The notes under the pieces were generated by a model. It worked only from the letters and a program-made list of their open reading frames with translations, made no database searches and was not told where the DNA came from. From assembly GCA_043738425.1 (NCBI GenBank), contig JAYUGJ010000053.1, forward strand, positions 1-16,872: a stretch of 16,872 nt of DNA. The letters are read 5' to 3'. The position numbers were made by a program, and so were the translations under genes. Shown here one piece after another: positions 1 to 8,748 of this stretch (within the stretch, counting starts at the first letter, position 1; every line of letters begins with the position of its first letter). The DNA comes from PBB1 sp043738425. GTDB taxonomy: Bacteria > Pseudomonadota > Gammaproteobacteria > Burkholderiales > Burkholderiaceae_C.

Positions 1-3000
1 TGTGTTGCGACCGCATCGACAACCTGCCGGTCGCCACCCTCGATGGTCTGCTGGCGTTGCTCAACCGGCGCGGTTTAGGCCGGGTGTTTTTAGGGCAGAT
101 GTCGCAGCGCCTGCAAGACGGTGCGGTCGCCCCGGCACCTGCTTCGGCTGAGGCCGAGCCGGCGGTGAGCGCGGTCAATCGGCAGCCAAAAGATCAGGCA
201 ATAAACCAGGCAACAGACCAGACAGTCGGTCAGCTAAACAACGCCCCGACCGTCGACCACCGCAGCGCGGCCATCGCCTGGTTGGCGCTCGCGTTGCCCG
301 ATGCGGCGGCCATGCAGGCGCAGCAACGCGCCAACCAGACCGCTGACAACCTGAGCGTGAGCAATGCGGTGTCGTCGCTGCGCGAGATCGGCGACGCCGA
401 CTGGGCCGACATCATCGCGCGCAGCAACACGCTGATGCGCTTGATGCTGACCGCGCCGTTGTTCGAAGCCGAACACGCCGCCACCCGCGACCAGTCGCTG
501 CACGCCATCGAACGGCTGGCAAAGCAGGGCGGCTTGAGCGAGGTGGCGGTGGCGAAAACGCTGCTCGACTTGATGCAGCGGGTGCCGCCGGTTGCCCCGC
601 TGCCCGTCAACGCGGCCCTGTCGCCACCGCCACCGCCAACGTGGCGCGCGGATGAACCCGACACGGCCACCGCGGTCCCCAGCTACTGGTTGGCTGGCGC
701 GGGCCGGCCGCAGCTGTTGCGTGCGTTGGGTCTGCATGAACGCATCGCGGTGTCGTGGCGGTCTGCGGCACGGCGCATTGCGCTGCCGGTGTATTTGGGC
801 ACGCTGCTGTTCGGCACGCTGGGCCTGGTCGAATGGCTGCTGCTGCGGCAACCGCCGGGTGCGGCGGGCGCTGCGCCGTGGCTGCTGCCGTTGGCCGCCT
901 TGCTGATGTGGTTTCCGGCCTCTGAGGCCGTGGTGGCGGTCATCAATCGACTTATCAGCGAATCGGCGCGGCCGGCGCACCTGCCACGCCTGGCATTGGC
1001 GGCAGGCATACCACTTGAGCACCGGGTGATGGTGGTGGTGCCCGCGCTGCTGACTGATTCGGCGGCCACCCGCGTGCTGCTGCATCGCTTGTTGTTGCAC
1101 TACCTGGCGAACCCCGAGCGTCACGCCCAGTTTGCGCTGCTCACCGATTGGGCCGACGCCGATGCGGCCCAGATGCCGAACGACGCCGCCTTGCTGGCCG
1201 ACGTGGTCGGGCGCATCCACGCGCTGAATGCGCGCTACCCCACCTGCTCGCAAGACTTGCTGCACGAGTTGGGCATCGCGGTGCCTGCGCCGCCGCGTTT
1301 CATCGTGCTGCACCGTGAACGGCGTTTCAGCGAAAGCGAGCAGCGCTGGATCGGCTGGGAGCGCAAGCGCGGCAAGCTGGAGCAACTGGTCGATGTGCTG
1401 GCCGCTACCCATGCGCAAGCCGCGGTCACCGACCGCGCATCAGCGGCCCGCGACGCGGCACCTTTCATCGACCTGGGCGAGGCATCGCGCATTGCCGACA
1501 ACACGCAGTACATCGTGACACTCGACAGCGACACCCAGCTGCCGCCGGGCCGGCTGTCTGACCTGGTGGGTGTGGCGGCGCATCCGCACAACCTGCCTGT
1601 GCTCGATGGCAGCGGGCGCACGGTGCAAAGCGGCTACGGGATCCTGCAGCCGCGCGTGGTAACGCCGCTGCCCGAGCCGAAAGACTTCACGCTGTACCAC
1701 TGGCTGTTTGCCGGGCAGTGCGGTATCGACCCGTACAGCGCGGCTACCTCTGAGGTTTACCAAGACGTGTTCGGTGAAGGCACCTTCACCGGCAAAGGCC
1801 TGCTGCATGTGCAAGCGATGCACGCGGTGCTGGCCGCGCGCTTGCCTGAGGGTCAGGTGTTAAGCCACGACTTGCTCGAAGGTTCACTGGCACGTTGTGC
1901 CGCGGTCACCGACATCACCTTGATCGAAGACGCGCCGTTCCATGCCGACGTGGCGGCGTCGCGGGTGCACCGCTGGACCCGCGGCGACTGGCAGCTGCTG
2001 CCGTTTTTGTTTGCGCGACGCGCGGGTGCCGGTGGTTTTCCGCTGCGCGCCATCAACCGCTGGAAGATGTTCGACAACCTGCGCCGCTCGCTGGTCGCAC
2101 CGCTTTCGCTGGCGCTGCTGATGCTGGCGTTGAGTGGCGCGGCGGGCTCGCCGTGGGTCGCCTTGGCGTTGGTGTGGGCGGCGTTTTCAGCCGGACCGCT
2201 GATGGGTGCGATGGCGGGTTTTTCACCCAGCCGCGACGATGTGGCGCAGCGCCATTTTTATCGCCAGGCGGGGCGTGAAATGGCGCGCACCTTGCTCGGC
2301 GGTGCGTGGCTGGTGGCGCAGTTGCTGCAGCAGTCGCTGCTGTTGTCGGACGCGGTGGTGCGTGCGCTGTACCGCATGGCCATCAGCCATCGCCATCTGC
2401 TGCAATGGACCACCGCTGCGGCTGCGCAGGCGCATGCCAAAACCGATCTGCGGTTGCTGGCGCACATGCATTGGCGTGAACCGGTGGTGGCGCTGTTGTT
2501 GCTGTCGGTGCTGTTTGCGGTGGGCACGCCGCATCCGGTGTTGGCGGTTGCGCTGTGTGCGCTGTGGGGTGCCTCACCGCTGTGGACCTGGCTGGTCAGC
2601 CGACCGCGCGCCGCACGCGCCGAGGTGGTCTTGCCGCCGGGCGATCGCGCCTACCTCGAACGCATTGCGCACGACACCTGGGGTTTTTTCGAGCGCTGCG
2701 TGGTGGCCTCTGAAAACGACCTGCCGCCCGACAACCTGCAAACCGTGCCGCACGACATGGTGGCGCACCGCACCTCGCCGACCAACATCGGTTTGTACTT
2801 GCTCAGTGCAGCCTGTGCGCGCCAGTTCGGCTGGATCGACACCACCGAATTGCTGCGCCGGCTGGAGGCCACGCTCGCTACCCTGCAGCGCCTGCCACGA
2901 CACCGGGGTCACTTCTTTAATTGGTACGACACGCAAACACTGGAACCACTGCCGCCGGCGTATGTGTCTACCGTAGACAGCGGCAACCTGAGTGGCCACC

Positions 3001-6000
3001 TGCTGGCCGTGGGGCAGGCGTGCGCAGCGTTTGCGAACGAACTGTCGTCGGAACGGTTGACCGATCCGACGGCTCAGTTCGTGTCGCGATTTGGGTCTGA
3101 ATGTGCACAAGGTGCCACGCCTGCGTCCACACCCGCACCCACACCCACAGCCACAGCCACAGCCACAGCCGACCCGGTCGTGGCAACTGCGCAACCGGTA
3201 AACGCACATGCCGCCCGGCTGCGCTCGCTTGCCCACGAATTCGACATGCTGGCCTGGGCAGTCGACTTCCGGTTTTTGTACCACCGCAAGCGGCACCTGT
3301 TTCACATCGGCTACCGGGTCGTCGAAGCGCAACTCGACGCTGGTTTTTATGATTTGCTGGCGTCTGAATCGCGCCTGACCAGCTTGCTCGCGATTGCCAA
3401 AGGCGATGTGCCGGTGCGTCATTGGGCGTCGCTGGGTCGGCCGTTTTATGCGGTGGCTGCGGACGCCGGGTTGCGTTCGTGGTCGGGTTCGATGTTCGAG
3501 TATTTGATGCCCACGCTGGTGCTCGACGAGCCGTTCGGCAGCGTGCTGCACGAAGCGTGTCACGCGGCGCTGCGTGAGCAGATCGGGTTCGCCGAAACGC
3601 AAACCAAAGTGCGCACCGCGCTGGTTCCGACCGGTGCGCACCGGCCGTGCCCGGCGGTGCCGTGGGGCATTTCCGAGTCGGCTTACGCCGGGCGTGACCA
3701 CACGCTGGCCTACCAGTACGCGCCGCAAGGTGTGCCGCGCCTGGCGCTGCGCCGCACGCCGCCCGATGAGTTGGTGATCGCGCCCTACGCCACCGCGCTG
3801 GCAGCGCAAATCGCACCGCACCTGGCACGGCAAAACTTCGCTGCGCTGGAAGCGTTGTCGGCGCGCGCGCAATACGGTTTCATCGAGGCGCTCGACTTCA
3901 CGGCAGCGCGCCAAGCGGACGAAGCCGCCTACACGCCGGTCGGCACATTCATGGCGCACCACCAGGGCATGACCATCGTGGCGCTGGCCAATGTGTTGCT
4001 CGACGGCGTGGCGCAGCGCTGGTGCATGGGCAATGCGCACATTGAAGCGGTGGCGTCGTTGCTGCACGAGAAAGCGCCGCGCGAGGTGTCGGTGTTGTAT
4101 GCGCCGAACACACCGCCGCCGCCGCCCGAGTCGCAGCGCCGTGCGCCGGGGTTGTTGCGCGAAGTGCTGCCGGGGTCGACCGCGGTGGCGGCCACGCACC
4201 TGTTGTCGAACGGCCGTTACAGCGTGGCGCTGCGTGCCAATGGCGCGGGCTCCAGCCAGTGGGGCCGCATCGGCATCACCCGCACGCGTGACGATGCGCT
4301 GCGCGACGCGTGCGGCAGCTTTTTCTATGTGCGCCGCTGCGCCGACGGCGGTGCAGCCGCTGACCGCGACCGCGACCGCGGCCGAGATCGTGAACAAAAC
4401 CGTGAACAAGATCGCGCCAGCCCGCCAGCGCCGATTTTTTCGATCACCCAACACCCGGCCCCCGATCCCGCGGCCCATTACCGCAGCGTGTTCCATGCCG
4501 ACCGCGTGTGTTTCGACGCGGCCTGGCCTGACCTGCAAGCGCACACCACCGTGTGGGTCAGCCCCGAAGACGACATCGAGTTTCGGCAAATCGAGGTGCG
4601 CAATTTAGGTGAGCAGCCGATCGACATCGAGCTGATTTCGGCCTTCGATGTGACCTTGGCCGAGGCACGTGCCGATGAAGCGCACCCGGCGTTCAGCAAC
4701 CTGTTCGTCACCGCGCGTTGGCAGGCCGAAGACCGCGCGCTGATCTTCGAACGCACCGCACGGCTGGCCAGCGAGCGGGGTTTGCTGGCAGCGCATTTCT
4801 TGGCCGAAAGCGATCCGCAGGTGGTCGGCGTGCGGGTGCAAACCGACCGCCAGCGCTGGCTCGGCCGCAACCGCAGCGCGAGCGATCCGCTGGCGTCGTT
4901 CGAGCATGGCGTGGTGGCGTTCGCGCAGCCCGCGGCGGCCGGCGCGGCAGGCCCACCGGTGAGTCTGGCGGCGGCCGACGGTGAGCCGGTGCGTCAATCG
5001 GACAGCGGGCTCGACCCGCTGAAATCGTTGAACACCGGGCTTGACCCGGAGAACCCGTTGAACACCGGGCTCGACCCGGTGTGTGCCATGGCCGTGCGGT
5101 TGCACATCGAGCCGGGTGCAAAGGCACAACTCACATTTGCCACCGCGGCGTGCGACAACCTCGGCTGGCTGAATGCGGTGATCGACAAGTACCAGCAAGC
5201 CAGCCATGTGAAACGCGCGTCGTTGATGTCGGCCACTTTGGCGGGCATACGCTTTCGCAGCCTGCGCATGGGTGCCGAACACCTGAGCACCATTCAAACG
5301 CTGACCACCGCACTGGTGCTGACGCTGACGCGGCCGCGTACCTGGGCTGCCCGCGCGGCGGGTGCGCCGCACACCGCGGCAACCCAACCGGTGTGCGACC
5401 GGCGCGTGCTGTGGCGCTTCGGCATTTCAGGTGACCGGCCGATCGTGCTGGTGTCGGCCGGCGGCACGCAGGGGCTGGGGTTGCTGCGCTCGTTGGCGCA
5501 GGCGCTGCGCTGGTGGTCGTGGGGCGGTGTGGCGTGTGATGTGGTGGTGGTGAATGCGGAGCTGGCGTCGTACGCCATGCCGATGCAGCAGGAGCTGGCG
5601 GCCTTGCGTGACCGGCATGCGGCCGACCACGGTGACCCGGAATTTAGACCTGACCCCGGCACGTCAGGTGCTGACGGTAATGCGTACGGTGGTGCCCCCG
5701 CGGCCGCACCCATCGCCTCGGTGACCGGCTTTTACGTGCTGCGTGCCGACGAACTGTCGGTTGACGAGTTGAGCACCCTGCGCAGCCTGGCGCGGGTGCG
5801 GTTGCAAGCCGATGGCCGGCCGCTGGCGCACCACGTACAGGAATGGAGTGCGCTGCACGAGCAGGCATTCGAACAACGTCACGGCACCTCGACGGTCAGC
5901 GTCGGCGTCAAAGCGGCGGTGGTGCCGCGCAGCGGGGTCGGCGAGGTCGCAGCCCTGCCGACATCTCTGTCGACATCTCTGTCTGCATCTCTATCAGCAT

Positions 6001-8708
6001 TAATGCCCGTACCACCGCCTGCATTGACGTCCACCGACAGCCGCGCAGACCCGCTCAGCGCGCCGCCGGTCGGCTCGTTCGCCGCCGCCACCGGTGAGTT
6101 TCGATTCGATGTGAACCCGCGGCAGCGGCCCCTCAAGCCGTGGGTCAACGTGCTGGCGAACCCGCACTTCGGCTGCCAGCTCAGCGAGGCCGGAGCCGGC
6201 ACCACCTGGGCGCTGAACAGCCGCATGAACCAGCTCACCGCATGGTCGAACGACCCGGTCGGTGACCCGCCGTCGGAGTGGTGGTTGTTGCAAGATTTGA
6301 AAACCCTGGCCGCGTGGAGTGCAGCGCCTTCGGCCTGGGGCGCAGGTGATGTCACGTACCACGTGGCACACGGGCAGGGCTACAGCGTCATCAGCCACCG
6401 GCGCGGCGAACTGGACGCCACCGTGTCGTGGTGCGTCGACCCGGTGACGGCAGTGAAGCAGGTGCGCATTCGGCTGGTCAACCGTGGCCACAAAACACTG
6501 CGCCTGCGGGTGGTGGGTATCGCCGAGTGGATGTTGGGCGCGAACCGCGGTGACCGTGCCACGGTGCGCACCAGCGTGTACGCACCACGGCCCGAGCTCA
6601 CCGCGTTGTTGGCCACGCAACACGAACGCAGCGCAGGCTTCGGCGACGGCACCGCGTTCATGGCGTTGATCGAACCACCCAGCGGTGCGGGTGATGACCG
6701 AGCCGCCGCCCGCACTGCCGGCCGCACCACGGGCCGCCCCACCGCCCGCACCGCCGATCAGGGCGCAGATTCAACCGACGATGCCGCGGCCGACGCCGAC
6801 TGGACCTGCGATCGCCGCGAGTGCTTCGACGCGCGCGGCCGCCTGGTGCTGCCCGACCACCTCAGCCAGCGCAGCGGCAGCGGGCTCGACCCATGCGCCG
6901 CCATCGCCACGCGCTTCGAGGTCAGCGCGGGTGAGGCGGTCGAGCGGGTGTTTTTGATCGGCTACGCGGCCAGCCCCGACGCTGCGCGGCAACTGGTGGC
7001 CGCCGCCAGCGCCACGCCTGCGTTGCAGCGCATCGACGCCGCGCGCAACCACTGGGACGCGCTGCTGTCGACCACCAGCGTGGTCACGCCCGACCCGTTG
7101 TTCGACGCGATGGTGAACCGCTGGCTGCTGTACCAAACGGTGGCTTGCCGGTTGTGGGCGAAGGCCGGTTTTTATCAGGCGGGTGGTGCATACGGCTTTC
7201 GCGACCAGTTGCAAGACGCGATGGCACTGGCCTGGGCCGCGCCTGAGCTGCTGCGCGGTCAAATCATCTTGAATGCCTCGCGTCAGTTCGCCGAAGGCGA
7301 TGTGCAGCACTGGTGGCACGCGCCGGGTGGTGCCGGCGTGCGCACGCATTTTTCTGACGATTTGCTGTGGCTGCCGCAGGCCTGCGTGCATTACCTGCAC
7401 GCCACCGGCGACGCCGCGCTGCTCGATGAAAACGTGCCGTTCATCGACGGCGCGCCGATCCCCGAGGGTGCCGAAGACGCGTACTACACGCCCACCGTGA
7501 GCACGCACGAAGCGTCGGTGTACGAACACGCAGCGCGTGCCATCGACCGCAGCCTGCGCACCGGCGCGCATGGCCTGCCGCTGATGGGCAGCGGCGACTG
7601 GAACGACGGCATGAACCGCGTCGGCATCGAAGGCCGCGGTGAGTCGGTTTGGCTGGGCTGGTTTTTGTGCCAGCTGGTGGCCGATTTCGCGCCGCTGGCG
7701 CGTGCACGCGGCAACACGGCACGCGCTGATTCGTGGGAAGCCGCCGCAGTCGGTTGGCGCGCCGCGTTGAACAGCACCGCATGGGACGGCGAGTGGTTCA
7801 AACGCGCTTACTTCGACAACGGCCAGCCGCTGGGCTCGCACACCAACGCCGAGGCGCGCATCGACCTCATCGCGCAGGCCTGGTCGGTGTTGTCGGGTGC
7901 GGCGCCAGCGGGCTTGCAACAGCAGGCGATGCATTCGGTAGAAACGCAATTGATCGACCACGACGCCGGGCTGATACGCCTGCTGACGCCGCCGCTGCAA
8001 CACGCGCAGCCGAGCGCGGGCTACATCCAGGCGTACCCGCCCGGGGTGCGCGAAAACGGCGGTCAGTATTCGCACGCCGGTGTGTGGGCGCTGATGGCGC
8101 AGGCGCGGTTACATGCGGTGTCGAGCCCAGCTGCTGCCATCACGGAACCCGCCGAACCCGCCGAACCCACCGACCGCGCAGACCGCGCAGACCGCGCAGA
8201 CGGCGACTTGCCGTACCGCTACTTCACTTACCTCAGCCCGGCCCACCGCGCGCAGCATCCGAGTCACGGCGCGGTCTACGCCATCGAGCCGTATGCGGTG
8301 GCCGGTGACGTGTACAGCCAGCCGCCGTATGTCGGACGGGGCGGCTGGAGTTGGTACACCGGCGCAGCTGCATGGCTGCACCGCGCAGCGATCGAATCGA
8401 TCTTCGGCTTGCAGCTCGGTGCCCACACACTGCGCTTCACGCCGTGCCTGCCGTCGCACTGGCCGCGCGCAGAGCTGACCTTGCGGCGCGGCAGCGGCGA
8501 CCAGCTGCGCACGATGCGCTTCGTGCTGTTGCGTGAGGCGGTGCGTGGTGCGGGTGCCGATATCGGCGCGCTGCACAACACACCCATCGAAGCTGCCGCA
8601 CTGACGCCCGATCTGCCAGCCGATGCGCGCACGCTGCAACCCGGTGCCACGCTGGCCTGGCCCGATCTGCCGGCGAATGTGTGTTTCGTGATCCCGCTGC
8701 CGGGGTGA
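1..8708 (+). CDS. ndvB: Cyclic beta-1,2-glucan synthase, NdvB/Cgs family (5' partial)
   Basis: Builds cyclic beta-1,2-glucan at the inner membrane for the periplasm. The frame is open from base 3 to the TGA at 8706, about 2,900 residues. The first visible residues already resemble the region before the GT84 domain, so the N-terminus lies outside the window and the TTG at 57 is not a credible start. Order: N-terminal helical region; two membrane segments (about 785-945); GT84 glucosyltransferase with DSD (1524-1532), HDLLEG (1866-1883) and RWTRGDWQ (1971-1994); further membrane segments (about 2090-2220 and 2480-2600); glycoamylase-like region with WGISESAY (3663-3686) and MAHHQGMT (from 3951), linked by recent work, as I recall, to ring closure; then GH94 phosphorylase modules with GDWNDG (7593-7610) and the NGGQYSHAGVW region (about 8055), which set chain length in Brucella Cgs. 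Family members are usually 2,800-2,900 residues; with the missing start this one is longer, partly from low-complexity insertions. No frameshift seen. The family call is firm; no glucan exporter is in view. Confidence 0.95.
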   Translation, partial: CCDRIDNLPVATLDGLLALLNRRGLGRVFLGQMSQRLQDGAVAPAPASAEAEPAVSAVNRQPKDQAINQATDQTVGQLNNAPTVDHRSAAIAWLALALPDAAAMQAQQRANQTADNLSVSNAVSSLREIGDADWADIIARSNTLMRLMLTAPLFEAEHAATRDQSLHAIERLAKQGGLSEVAVAKTLLDLMQRVPPVAPLPVNAALSPPPPPTWRADEPDTATAVPSYWLAGAGRPQLLRALGLHERIAVSWRSAARRIALPVYLGTLLFGTLGLVEWLLLRQPPGAAGAAPWLLPLAALLMWFPASEAVVAVINRLISESARPAHLPRLALAAGIPLEHRVMVVVPALLTDSAATRVLLHRLLLHYLANPERHAQFALLTDWADADAAQMPNDAALLADVVGRIHALNARYPTCSQDLLHELGIAVPAPPRFIVLHRERRFSESEQRWIGWERKRGKLEQLVDVLAATHAQAAVTDRASAARDAAPFIDLGEASRIADNTQYIVTLDSDTQLPPGRLSDLVGVAAHPHNLPVLDGSGRTVQSGYGILQPRVVTPLPEPKDFTLYHWLFAGQCGIDPYSAATSEVYQDVFGEGTFTGKGLLHVQAMHAVLAARLPEGQVLSHDLLEGSLARCAAVTDITLIEDAPFHADVAASRVHRWTRGDWQLLPFLFARRAGAGGFPLRAINRWKMFDNLRRSLVAPLSLALLMLALSGAAGSPWVALALVWAAFSAGPLMGAMAGFSPSRDDVAQRHFYRQAGREMARTLLGGAWLVAQLLQQSLLLSDAVVRALYRMAISHRHLLQWTTAAAAQAHAKTDLRLLAHMHWREPVVALLLLSVLFAVGTPHPVLAVALCALWGASPLWTWLVSRPRAARAEVVLPPGDRAYLERIAHDTWGFFERCVVASENDLPPDNLQTVPHDMVAHRTSPTNIGLYLLSAACARQFGWIDTTELLRRLEATLATLQRLPRHRGHFFNWYDTQTLEPLPPAYVSTVDSGNLSGHLLAVGQACAAFANELSSERLTDPTAQFVSRFGSECAQGATPASTPAPTPTATATATADPVVATAQPVNAHAARLRSLAHEFDMLAWAVDFRFLYHRKRHLFHIGYRVVEAQLDAGFYDLLASESRLTSLLAIAKGDVPVRHWASLGRPFYAVAADAGLRSWSGSMFEYLMPTLVLDEPFGSVLHEACHAALREQIGFAETQTKVRTALVPTGAHRPCPAVPWGISESAYAGRDHTLAYQYAPQGVPRLALRRTPPDELVIAPYATALAAQIAPHLARQNFAALEALSARAQYGFIEALDFTAARQADEAAYTPVGTFMAHHQGMTIVALANVLLDGVAQRWCMGNAHIEAVASLLHEKAPREVSVLYAPNTPPPPPESQRRAPGLLREVLPGSTAVAATHLLSNGRYSVALRANGAGSSQWGRIGITRTRDDALRDACGSFFYVRRCADGGAAADRDRDRGRDREQNREQDRASPPAPIFSITQHPAPDPAAHYRSVFHADRVCFDAAWPDLQAHTTVWVSPEDDIEFRQIEVRNLGEQPIDIELISAFDVTLAEARADEAHPAFSNLFVTARWQAEDRALIFERTARLASERGLLAAHFLAESDPQVVGVRVQTDRQRWLGRNRSASDPLASFEHGVVAFAQPAAAGAAGPPVSLAAADGEPVRQSDSGLDPLKSLNTGLDPENPLNTGLDPVCAMAVRLHIEPGAKAQLTFATAACDNLGWLNAVIDKYQQASHVKRASLMSATLAGIRFRSLRMGAEHLSTIQTLTTALVLTLTRPRTWAARAAGAPHTAATQPVCDRRVLWRFGISGDRPIVLVSAGGTQGLGLLRSLAQALRWWSWGGVACDVVVVNAELASYAMPMQQELAALRDRHAADHGDPEFRPDPGTSGADGNAYGGAPAAAPIASVTGFYVLRADELSVDELSTLRSLARVRLQADGRPLAHHVQEWSALHEQAFEQRHGTSTVSVGVKAAVVPRSGVGEVAALPTSLSTSLSASLSALMPVPPPALTSTDSRADPLSAPPVGSFAAATGEFRFDVNPRQRPLKPWVNVLANPHFGCQLSEAGAGTTWALNSRMNQLTAWSNDPVGDPPSEWWLLQDLKTLAAWSAAPSAWGAGDVTYHVAHGQGYSVISHRRGELDATVSWCVDPVTAVKQVRIRLVNRGHKTLRLRVVGIAEWMLGANRGDRATVRTSVYAPRPELTALLATQHERSAGFGDGTAFMALIEPPSGAGDDRAAARTAGRTTGRPTARTADQGADSTDDAAADADWTCDRRECFDARGRLVLPDHLSQRSGSGLDPCAAIATRFEVSAGEAVERVFLIGYAASPDAARQLVAAASATPALQRIDAARNHWDALLSTTSVVTPDPLFDAMVNRWLLYQTVACRLWAKAGFYQAGGAYGFRDQLQDAMALAWAAPELLRGQIILNASRQFAEGDVQHWWHAPGGAGVRTHFSDDLLWLPQACVHYLHATGDAALLDENVPFIDGAPIPEGAEDAYYTPTVSTHEASVYEHAARAIDRSLRTGAHGLPLMGSGDWNDGMNRVGIEGRGESVWLGWFLCQLVADFAPLARARGNTARADSWEAAAVGWRAALNSTAWDGEWFKRAYFDNGQPLGSHTNAEARIDLIAQAWSVLSGAAPAGLQQQAMHSVETQLIDHDAGLIRLLTPPLQHAQPSAGYIQAYPPGVRENGGQYSHAGVWALMAQARLHAVSSPAAAITEPAEPAEPTDRADRADRADGDLPYRYFTYLSPAHRAQHPSHGAVYAIEPYAVAGDVYSQPPYVGRGGWSWYTGAAAWLHRAAIESIFGLQLGAHTLRFTPCLPSHWPRAELTLRRGSGDQLRTMRFVLLREAVRGAGADIGALHNTPIEAAALTPDLPADARTLQPGATLAWPDLPANVCFVIPLPG
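192..239 (+). repeat. 12-bp in-frame array, about 4 units, Gln-rich linker
   Basis: Four degenerate four-codon units encode DQAI, NQAT, DQTV and GQLN, each with Gln at the second position. The stretch is poorer in GC than its surroundings. It sits in the N-terminal part of the glucan synthase, before the conserved segment that begins near SVSNAVSSLR, so it looks like a linker insertion. Confidence 0.55.
3127..3168 (+). repeat. 6-bp (ccacag)n microsatellite coding Pro/Thr/Ala
   Basis: Four perfect ccacag hexamers occupy 3145-3168, preceded by degenerate ccacac/ccgcac units from about 3127. They encode an alternating Thr-Pro then Thr-Ala stretch within a poorly conserved part of the glycoamylase-like region, between the NLSGHLLAVGQ and LAHEFDMLAWAVDFRFLY segments. 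A length change here would keep frame. Confidence 0.75.
4362..4415 (+). repeat. 6-bp in-frame array coding alternating Asp/Glu and Arg/Gln
   Basis: Nine consecutive hexamers: three perfect gaccgc, then ggccga, gatcgt, gaacaa, aaccgt, gaacaa and gatcgc. The product is a charged D-R/E-Q dipeptide repeat. It lies in the first GH94-type beta-sandwich after GSFFYVRR and before FSITQHPAP, where family members have a surface loop of varying length (from memory). Confidence 0.7.
5001..5090 (+). repeat. 30-bp in-frame tandem repeat, 3 units (GLDP motif)
   Basis: Three 30-bp units at 5001-5030, 5031-5060 and 5061-5090 encode DSGLDPLKSL, NTGLDPENPL and NTGLDPVCAM. Units two and three differ at only two of their first twenty bases. 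The last copy runs into what looks like the native GLDP(C)-A beta-sandwich motif, so the two earlier copies look like duplications of it. A single related copy, GSGLDPCAA, occurs in the second GH94 module near 6877-6903. Confidence 0.75.
5961..5996 (+). repeat. 12-bp in-frame array, 3 units (TSLS)
   Basis: Three units at 5961, 5973 and 5985, the first two differing only at the last base, encode TSLS, TSLS and ASLS. The stretch is markedly less GC-rich than its flanks and lies in a linker before the FRFDVNPRQRPLKPWVNV block that opens the catalytic GH94 module. Confidence 0.75.
6705..6752 (+). repeat. 12-bp in-frame array, 4 degenerate units (Arg/Thr-rich)
   Basis: Four four-codon units encode AART, AGRT, TGRP and TART, each with Arg at the third position. 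They fall between the beta-sandwich ending near MALIEPPSG and the WTCDRRECF segment of the glucan synthase, another non-conserved joint. Degeneracy is moderate, so this is a weaker case than the 5961 array. Confidence 0.5.
8145..8198 (+). repeat. Two adjoining 9-bp in-frame arrays (EPA, then DRA)
   Basis: Two gaacccgcc units and one gaacccacc (8145-8171) are followed directly by three perfect gaccgcgca units (8172-8198), encoding EPA-EPA-EPT then DRA-DRA-DRA. They interrupt the C-terminal part of the GH94 domain between WALMAQARL and LPYRYFTYLSP. Two different 9-bp units lying end to end suggests successive slippage events at one tolerant loop. Confidence 0.8.
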
Positions 8709-8748
8709 TTTCGCGGTGCGTGTTCAGCGCTGCTTTTGAAGTGGTGCG
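8709..8748. other. Convergent intergenic gap without a clear terminator
   Basis: Only 40 bp separate the stop of the glucan synthase gene from the stop of the opposing amidotransferase gene. A 5-bp inverted repeat, agcgc at 8726-8730 and gcgct at 8746-8750, has a 15-base loop and no T-run after it, which is too weak to call a terminator. Confidence 0.5.

Noticed and set aside
2574..4589. 671-codon open frame antisense to the glucan synthase gene
   Set aside because: Long antisense frames are expected opposite high-GC codons; the product is Arg/His/Gln-rich with no recognisable domain and lies opposite a well-conserved sense protein.
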